64,000 bases of DNA. It comes from Phycisphaeraceae bacterium. Its GTDB lineage: Bacteria; Planctomycetota; Phycisphaerae; Phycisphaerales; UBA1924. Of the stretch, positions 59,378 to 64,000 are shown in pieces. The notes beneath the pieces were generated by a model. That model had not been told where the DNA came from and searched no databases. It saw only the letters and a program-made list of their open reading frames with translations. The stretch lies in NCBI GenBank assembly GCA_019636845.1, contig JAHBWV010000001.1, positions 3,100,001 to 3,164,000 on the forward strand, read 5' to 3'. Position numbers and translations under genes: made by a program. Position 1 is the stretch's first letter. Every line of letters begins with the position of its first letter.

Positions 59378-60256
59378 ATGACTCCACTGCAGGCCATCAT
59401 CCTCGGGCTCGTCGAAGGGATCACCGAGTATCTTCCGGTGAGTTCCACGGGGCACCTGATCCTCGCGGCGGCGTTCCTGAAGCTCGACGACCCCTCGGTC
59501 AAGTCGTCCGTGGATGCGTTCAACATCGTGATCCAGGGTGGGGCGATCCTTGCCGTGCTCGGGCTCTACTTCCCGCGGGTTCTCTCGATGCTGCGGGGCT
59601 TGGTCGGCAAGGACAGGGATGGCCTGCGGCTGTCGATCAACATCGTGATCGCGTTTCTGCCGGCCGCGGTGCTGGGTGTGCTGCTGGACGACTGGATCAG
59701 TTCGAAGCTCTTCTCGCCTGGGCCGGTGATCGCGGCGCTCATCGTCGGGGGCGTGTACATGATTGCTCTCGATGTCTGGCGGAAGAAGAAGCACCCGCCG
59801 GTCGCTGCCAATGCACCACAGCCGGGGCTCGACATCAATGACCTGACGCCCGCGAAGGCACTCTTCATCGGGGTTGTGCAGTGCATCGCGATGTGGCCGG
59901 GTACGAGCCGCTCGATGATGACGATCACGGCGGGGGTGATGGCCGGGCTTCGGCCGGCGAAAGCCGCGGAGTTCAGCTTTTTGCTGGGGCTTCCGACGCT
60001 TGGCGGGGCGTGCTGCTACAAGCTGTTGAAGAACCTCAAGAACGCCTCCGACACCGGCACCCCCAACCTCTTCGAGGATCTTGGTTGGACGCCCGTCATC
60101 CTCGGCATCCTCGTCGCCGCCATCTCCGCGGCCTTTGCCGTCAAGTGGCTGGTCGGCTTCCTCAACAAGCACGGCCTCACCCCCTTCGGCATCTACCGAA
60201 TCCTGCTGGGGGCACTGCTCGGAGCCCTCGTACTGGCCGATATCGTGAAGTTCTAA
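59378..60256 (+). CDS. uppP: Undecaprenyl-diphosphatase UppP/BacA
   Basis: 292-aa polytopic inner-membrane enzyme that recycles undecaprenyl diphosphate for peptidoglycan and polysaccharide synthesis; overproduction gives bacitracin resistance in E. coli. The two signature motifs are EGITEYLPVSSTGHLI (about 13-28) and PGTSRSMMTITAGVMAG (about 174-190). About eight hydrophobic helices. Normal length. The upstream region has a GTGACTTTGTGACTTT repeat word just before the ATG. Confidence 0.95.
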   Translation: MTPLQAIILGLVEGITEYLPVSSTGHLILAAAFLKLDDPSVKSSVDAFNIVIQGGAILAVLGLYFPRVLSMLRGLVGKDRDGLRLSINIVIAFLPAAVLGVLLDDWISSKLFSPGPVIAALIVGGVYMIALDVWRKKKHPPVAANAPQPGLDINDLTPAKALFIGVVQCIAMWPGTSRSMMTITAGVMAGLRPAKAAEFSFLLGLPTLGGACCYKLLKNLKNASDTGTPNLFEDLGWTPVILGILVAAISAAFAVKWLVGFLNKHGLTPFGIYRILLGALLGALVLADIVKF

Positions 60257-60262
60257 GTCTTG

Positions 60263-60402
60263 GGTAGCACCGCTCTCCAGAGCGGAGTCAGCGCGTGGTT
60301 TCAGATCCGGGACTCTCTCGTCATCAGCTGGAACAATCACTCATGGCGCTGCCACATCCTGCTCCCCTTCGTCATCCCACCGCTCTGGAGAGCGGTGCCA
60401 CC
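60263..60402. repeat. Paired palindromic element around the serA start (BIME/REP-like)
   Basis: First hairpin: CCGCTCT (60270-60276) with AGAGCGG (60279-60285). Second: CACCGCTCT (60378-60386) with AGAGCGGTG (60389-60397). The outer ends are near-perfect inverted repeats: GGTAGCACCGCTCT at 60263 and AGAGCGGTGCCACC at 60389-60402, one mismatch. Same frame as the element at 11547-11628 with a different core. The right half is inside the serA coding region. Confidence 0.75.
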
Positions 60403-61656
60403 AAGGCATCCCCCACTTCCTTCCCCAAGGATCGGATCAAGATCCTGCTGCTTGAGGGTGTCCACCCGCGCGGGGCGGACATCCTTCGTGCAGAGGGATT
60501 CCATGTTGAGTGTCACGCGAAGGCGCTGGAGGGGGATGCGCTCCTGAGGGCAGCGTCGGATGCGCACGTGATCGGGATTCGCTCCAAGACCACGATCACG
60601 CCTGAGGTTCTCGCGGCTGCGCCGCGCTTGCTGACGATCGGGTGCTTCTGCATCGGGACCAATCAGGTCTGCACGCGTGAGGCGTGCGACAGGGGGATTC
60701 CGGTCTTCAACAGCCCCTTCAGCAACACGCGTTCGGTCGCCGAGCTGACGATCGCGGAGGTGATCTCGCTGAATCGCTCGCTGGTGGAGAAGTCGGTGGG
60801 GCTGCACAGGGGTGATTGGGACAAGTCCGCGACCGGGGCCCACGAGATCCGGGGGCGGACGCTGGGGATCGTCGGGTATGGCCACATCGGTTCGCAGGTG
60901 TCTGTGCTTGCCGAGGCGATGGGGATGCGTGTGCTGTTCTATGACGTTGTGCCGAAGCTCGCGCTTGGCAACGCGAAGCAGGTTCGCACGCTGGGTGAAC
61001 TGCTTGCAGAGTCGGACACGGTCACGCTGCATGTGCCCGCGACATCGAGCACCGACAACCTGATCGGCCGGGGACAGATCGCGCAGATGCGTCCGGGCGC
61101 GTTCCTGATCAACAACGCCCGGGGCACGGTCGTCGATCTCGACGCGCTGGCCGATGGGTTGCGATCCGGGCGTATCGCCGGAGCGGCGCTCGATGTCTTC
61201 CCGGTTGAGCCCGCGGGCAAGGGCGACTCGTTTGTCTCGCCGGTGCAGGGGCTGAAGAACGTCATCCTGACGCCCCACATCGGCGGCAGCACCGAGGAGG
61301 CCCAGGAGAGCATCGCTGTTGATGTCGTGGGCAAGCTGGCCCGCTTCGTCAACAACGGCTCGACGACCGGCTCGGTGAACGTGCCCGAGGTCGACCTGCC
61401 CGAGCAGGTGCGCACGGATGGACAGATCGAGCACCGCACCCACCGCATCCTGCACTTTCACAGGAATGTGCCGGGCGTGCTCGGGCACATCAACGCGATC
61501 ACTGCGGAGCTGGGTGTCAATGTGAACGCCCAGTATCTGCGAACCAATGAGCAGATCGGCTATGTCGTGCTCGACGTGGACCCTTCCGATGCTCCGTCGC
61601 TCGACGATCGTTTGCGGACGGTGTCGGACACGATCCGTGTGCGTGCGCTGTGGTGA
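60343..61656 (+). CDS. serA: D-3-phosphoglycerate dehydrogenase, ACT-domain type
   Basis: 437-aa SerA that starts serine synthesis from 3-phosphoglycerate. It follows E. coli SerA closely: LLLEGVHPRGADILRAEGF, IGCFCIGTNQV, FSNTRSVAELTIAEVI, IVGYGHIGSQVSVLAEAMGM, NNARGTVVDLDAL, the catalytic His in LTPHIGGSTEEAQ, and a C-terminal ACT domain (about 360-437, serine feedback). The first ~27 residues are an extension absent from E. coli SerA; they include TALESGAT, encoded by the palindromic repeat at 60378-60402. ATG 60343 preferred over ATG 60295; no ribosome site at either. Confidence 0.92.
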   Translation: MALPHPAPLRHPTALESGATKASPTSFPKDRIKILLLEGVHPRGADILRAEGFHVECHAKALEGDALLRAASDAHVIGIRSKTTITPEVLAAAPRLLTIGCFCIGTNQVCTREACDRGIPVFNSPFSNTRSVAELTIAEVISLNRSLVEKSVGLHRGDWDKSATGAHEIRGRTLGIVGYGHIGSQVSVLAEAMGMRVLFYDVVPKLALGNAKQVRTLGELLAESDTVTLHVPATSSTDNLIGRGQIAQMRPGAFLINNARGTVVDLDALADGLRSGRIAGAALDVFPVEPAGKGDSFVSPVQGLKNVILTPHIGGSTEEAQESIAVDVVGKLARFVNNGSTTGSVNVPEVDLPEQVRTDGQIEHRTHRILHFHRNVPGVLGHINAITAELGVNVNAQYLRTNEQIGYVVLDVDPSDAPSLDDRLRTVSDTIRVRALW

Positions 61657-61764
61657 CTCCGCCAACGTGGGCGACACTCGCGCAGCAACCGGACAGGGCG
61701 AGCCGATCTTCATGATCGGTCCGACACGGATCGAGTCGGATGTGCGTGATCTGGTGTGCGGGAC

Positions 61765-63108
61765 TCAATGCCCGCCGGACTTCTTCTTGTCGTCCTTCTT
61801 CGCGCCGTGGCTGTCCTTCGCGCCGCCAGCGTCTTTCTTTGCTGCGCCCGCGGGTGCGTGCTTCGAGACCGCGTACCCGTTCACGACGCGTGTGGTCTGG
61901 GTCGGTGCGCCGTGGCCATCGCCCTTCTTTGCGCCATGGCTGTCCTTGGCCCCGTGCGCATCCTTCGCGCCGTGTCCCGAATCCGCCTTGGGCGAAGCGT
62001 GGGCATCACTCTTGGTCCCGTGGTCCGATGTGCCGGACGGCTTGTGCGTGCCATTGTCCTTCTTGTCGTGATCGGAGTCGTGATCGTCGGTGTGTGAGCC
62101 GCCGTGGAGCGAAGAGGGCGCACTTGTCGCCTGGGGGCTCTGGGGCGTGTGGAATGCGATCAGATAGATCCACAGCCCCGCGGCCACGAAGAGCGTGTAC
62201 GCCCCGAGCCAGCCGATCGATTGCTGCAACGATCGCTTTCCGGCGAGTGGAGCGGAGACAAGCCCGAGCGCGATCCGTGCCGGCTCGCTCGCGCCGATCG
62301 CGCCGCGCTTCAGCAGGGCGATCACCCGTGACAACAGCGCGACGCCGGCCGATGTGACCGGCTGGTCGCTTGCTGATGGGTGCGCGGGGGTTTGTGATGC
62401 CGGCTCACGAGCTGCGGCTGCGACTGCTGCGGAAGCGGCGACCACGGACGCGGCGTGTGCGGCGGGGTGCGGTGCTTCGGCCTCTTGGGCGTGGGGCGTC
62501 TCTGGTGCCTGCTCGGACTCGGGACGCGCGGGTGCCTCGAAGTCTCCTGCGAGAAGATCGTCGGTCAGTGCAGCGAGTTCGGCATCCAGCGACTGGATCG
62601 TGCCAGCATCGGATTCCGCCCGCTCAGCGATGGCAGGGGCTTCGGGTGGTTCCCCGCCTGGGGCGGCCGGGGTGACAACTTCTTCGGCTTCTGCGAGTGG
62701 CTCAGCCGAGGGGAGTGGCGCGGCCGGGGCAGTCTCTGAGGCGGGACCAACTTGTGGAATCTGGCTGGAGGGCTCGGGGGGTGGTGCCGGTGGGGGCGCG
62801 AGATGAGTCGGAAGTTCCGGGGCAACCTCCGAGACCGTCGCTTGCAGTGCTTCGGCTTCTTTGAGCAGCACGTCGAGCGACTTGGCGAGCGACTCGTTCA
62901 GCGGGTCCTGGATCAGTTCGGAATGGTGCGTCGCCGCGGCGAGATCAGGTCCGTGCGGGTCGGGCGTCTGGTCCTGCGGTGCTGAGACGACATCGGGCTC
63001 TTCGGGTTGCGCGGTGGTCGCGGTCTGATCGTGCGCGGCTGACTCCAGCAACTCGTCGATGACGGAGTCGAGCGAAATCGGGTCGCCCTGGCTGGGTGTG
63101 TCGCTCAT
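61765..63108 (-). CDS. Membrane protein with a His/Lys/Asp-rich repetitive tail
   Basis: 447-aa protein, not recognised. The first ~300 residues are Ala/Pro/Glu-rich and largely disordered with no domain. One membrane helix near 302-324 (WLGAYTLFVAAGLWIYLIAF) is followed by an extracytoplasmic tail of about 120 residues rich in His, Lys, Asp, Gly and Ser, with repeats such as HGAKDAHGAKDSHGAKKG and a similar set near the end. The tail could bind divalent metals or be a low-complexity surface anchor. ATG 63108; convergent or divergent with no partner. Confidence 0.75.
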   Translation of the reverse strand: MSDTPSQGDPISLDSVIDELLESAAHDQTATTAQPEEPDVVSAPQDQTPDPHGPDLAAATHHSELIQDPLNESLAKSLDVLLKEAEALQATVSEVAPELPTHLAPPPAPPPEPSSQIPQVGPASETAPAAPLPSAEPLAEAEEVVTPAAPGGEPPEAPAIAERAESDAGTIQSLDAELAALTDDLLAGDFEAPARPESEQAPETPHAQEAEAPHPAAHAASVVAASAAVAAAAREPASQTPAHPSASDQPVTSAGVALLSRVIALLKRGAIGASEPARIALGLVSAPLAGKRSLQQSIGWLGAYTLFVAAGLWIYLIAFHTPQSPQATSAPSSLHGGSHTDDHDSDHDKKDNGTHKPSGTSDHGTKSDAHASPKADSGHGAKDAHGAKDSHGAKKGDGHGAPTQTTRVVNGYAVSKHAPAGAAKKDAGGAKDSHGAKKDDKKKSGGH

Positions 63109-63357
63109 GCAGTCGCCAAAGTCCAACTCGTATCATCGGGTGCGATCCGGAGAGACTCAAGGGGTGTGCACGATCGTCCGACACCCTGAGGCCGGAATAG
63201 GCGATTCTCTCGGTTCTTGGTGGCGCACGCCCGGTTCTCGGACGTCTCCGACACCCGTCACCCCCCCACCCCCCCACTCGCCCACTCGCCCCCCACTCTG
63301 CCCCCCACTCTGCCCCCACTTCACCGCCCGGCGTGTGCAGAGCGGTACAGTCCCGGC

Positions 63358-64000
63358 ATGGCGGCCCACCGCATTTTCCTCCCCTTTCAGGTGCTCGAAC
63401 CGGGTGTCACGCTCAGTGTGTCGGGTGATGAAGCCCAGCACGCGACGCGGGTCAAGCGTCTCGCGCAGGGGGATGCGATCGAGGTCTTGAACGGAGCCGG
63501 CCAGATTGCTTCGGGCATCATTGAGCGCGTCGGCACGCGGAAGGAGCACCGGCTCGACCTGCGTATCGAGGGCGTTGAGTCGCATCCGCAGCCCTCGCCC
63601 CGCATCGAAGTCTGGAGCGCGGCTCCGAAGGGGACGCGGCTTGAAGAGATGATTGAGGGGCTGAGCCAGACCGGGTGTGTGCTCTGGCGTGCCCTGATCT
63701 GTGAGCGAACCATCGTCGAGCCACGAGAGGGGAAGCTCGCGCGGCTTGAGCGGATCGCGGTCGAGAGTGCGAAGCAGTGCGGCAGAGCGTGGACGATGCG
63801 GATCGGGGAGCCGGTTGCGTTCGGCGACGCGCTCGTTGCGCCAGATGGTGAGCGTGTGCTGGTCGCCGACGCGACTGGGGTCCATGTTCGGGAGGTGCCT
63901 CGCAGCGCGTGCCGGAGCGTCCGCCTTCTGGTCGGACCGGAGGGTGGGCTGAGCCCGGCGGAGATCGGGGCGGCTGAGGCGGCGGGGATCGAGGTCGTGC
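63358..64000 (+). CDS. rsmE: 16S rRNA (uracil1498-N3)-methyltransferase, 5' part
   Basis: The first 214 residues of an RsmE-family SPOUT methyltransferase, running off the window edge. MAAHRIFLPFQ opens the N-terminal PUA-like domain; ASGIIERVGTRK and HPQPSPRIEVWSAAPKGTRLEEMIEGLSQTG lead into the SPOUT domain, and LLVGPEGGLSPAEIGAAEAAG is the knot motif. It modifies U1498 in the decoding region of 16S rRNA. ATG 63358. Upstream bases 63250-63325 are C-rich runs (CCCCCCACCC). Confidence 0.92.
   Translation, partial: MAAHRIFLPFQVLEPGVTLSVSGDEAQHATRVKRLAQGDAIEVLNGAGQIASGIIERVGTRKEHRLDLRIEGVESHPQPSPRIEVWSAAPKGTRLEEMIEGLSQTGCVLWRALICERTIVEPREGKLARLERIAVESAKQCGRAWTMRIGEPVAFGDALVAPDGERVLVADATGVHVREVPRSACRSVRLLVGPEGGLSPAEIGAAEAAGIEVV

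Noticed and set aside
1..64000. tRNA or rRNA genes
   Set aside because: No cloverleaf with T-loop consensus or rRNA-like conserved block was recognised on either strand.

Overview
The window is high-GC bacterial chromosome, most consistent with the Planctomycetota, probably the Phycisphaerae. This is an inference from gene families and style, not a database match: frequent GTG and TTG starts, ATGA/GTGA stop-start overlaps, a lone DUF1559-like prepilin, a truncated SecA operon with M50-HlyD and GAF-HlyD fusions, and abundant CACGGAG-type dispersed repeats. No rRNA, tRNA, CRISPR array, transposase or prophage was seen.

Layout. 1-1.5 kb: PIN-PhoH ATPase. 1.5-9.7 kb (minus): a type II secretion/pseudopilus operon in the order F, G, I, J, K, C/P-like, L-like, M-like, TPR lipoprotein, with most junctions overlapping by 1-4 nt; D, E and H are not here. 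9.9-11 kb: threonine dehydrogenase without its structural-zinc cysteines. 11-12.85 kb: HTH-like protein, palindromes and repeat debris. 12.85-15.87 kb: a visibly AT-richer three-gene island on the minus strand (DGQHR/DndB-like protein, unknown protein, beta-type DNA methyltransferase), the best candidate for an undescribed defence or modification system. 16-19.4 kb: solitary NuoF and an exported erythromycin-esterase-family protein. 19.5-20.2 kb: MntA-HepT toxin-antitoxin pair whose HepT is frameshifted at the catalytic HEPN motif.

20.3-31.8 kb: 2-hydroxyacid dehydrogenase, branched-chain aminotransferase, a membrane protein, a prepilin, an alpha/beta hydrolase, RseP-type protease, exported redoxin, DsbD-N-like protein, rhodanese-like lipoprotein and a Fic protein with an operator-like array. 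31.9-45.2 kb: PutA; the ribF-nrnA-methyltransferase operon; Dus with a large insertion; PIG-L deacetylase; MgtE; an exported PHP-domain protein; and a lipoprotein with a small downstream gene.

45.3-53.1 kb (minus): an adaptor, a GAF-TM-HlyD protein, a PqqD-like/M50/HlyD fusion and a truncated SecA, probably one export or envelope-signalling system; a four-helix-bundle gene flanked by inverted repeats interrupts it. 53.4-64 kb: DegT aminotransferase, 5-formyl-THF cyclo-ligase, LysM-L,D-transpeptidase, N-acetylmuramoyl-alanine amidase, small lipoprotein-like protein, SpoU methyltransferase, UppP, SerA, a His-rich-tailed membrane protein and the 5' part of rsmE. Cell-envelope functions dominate this last stretch.
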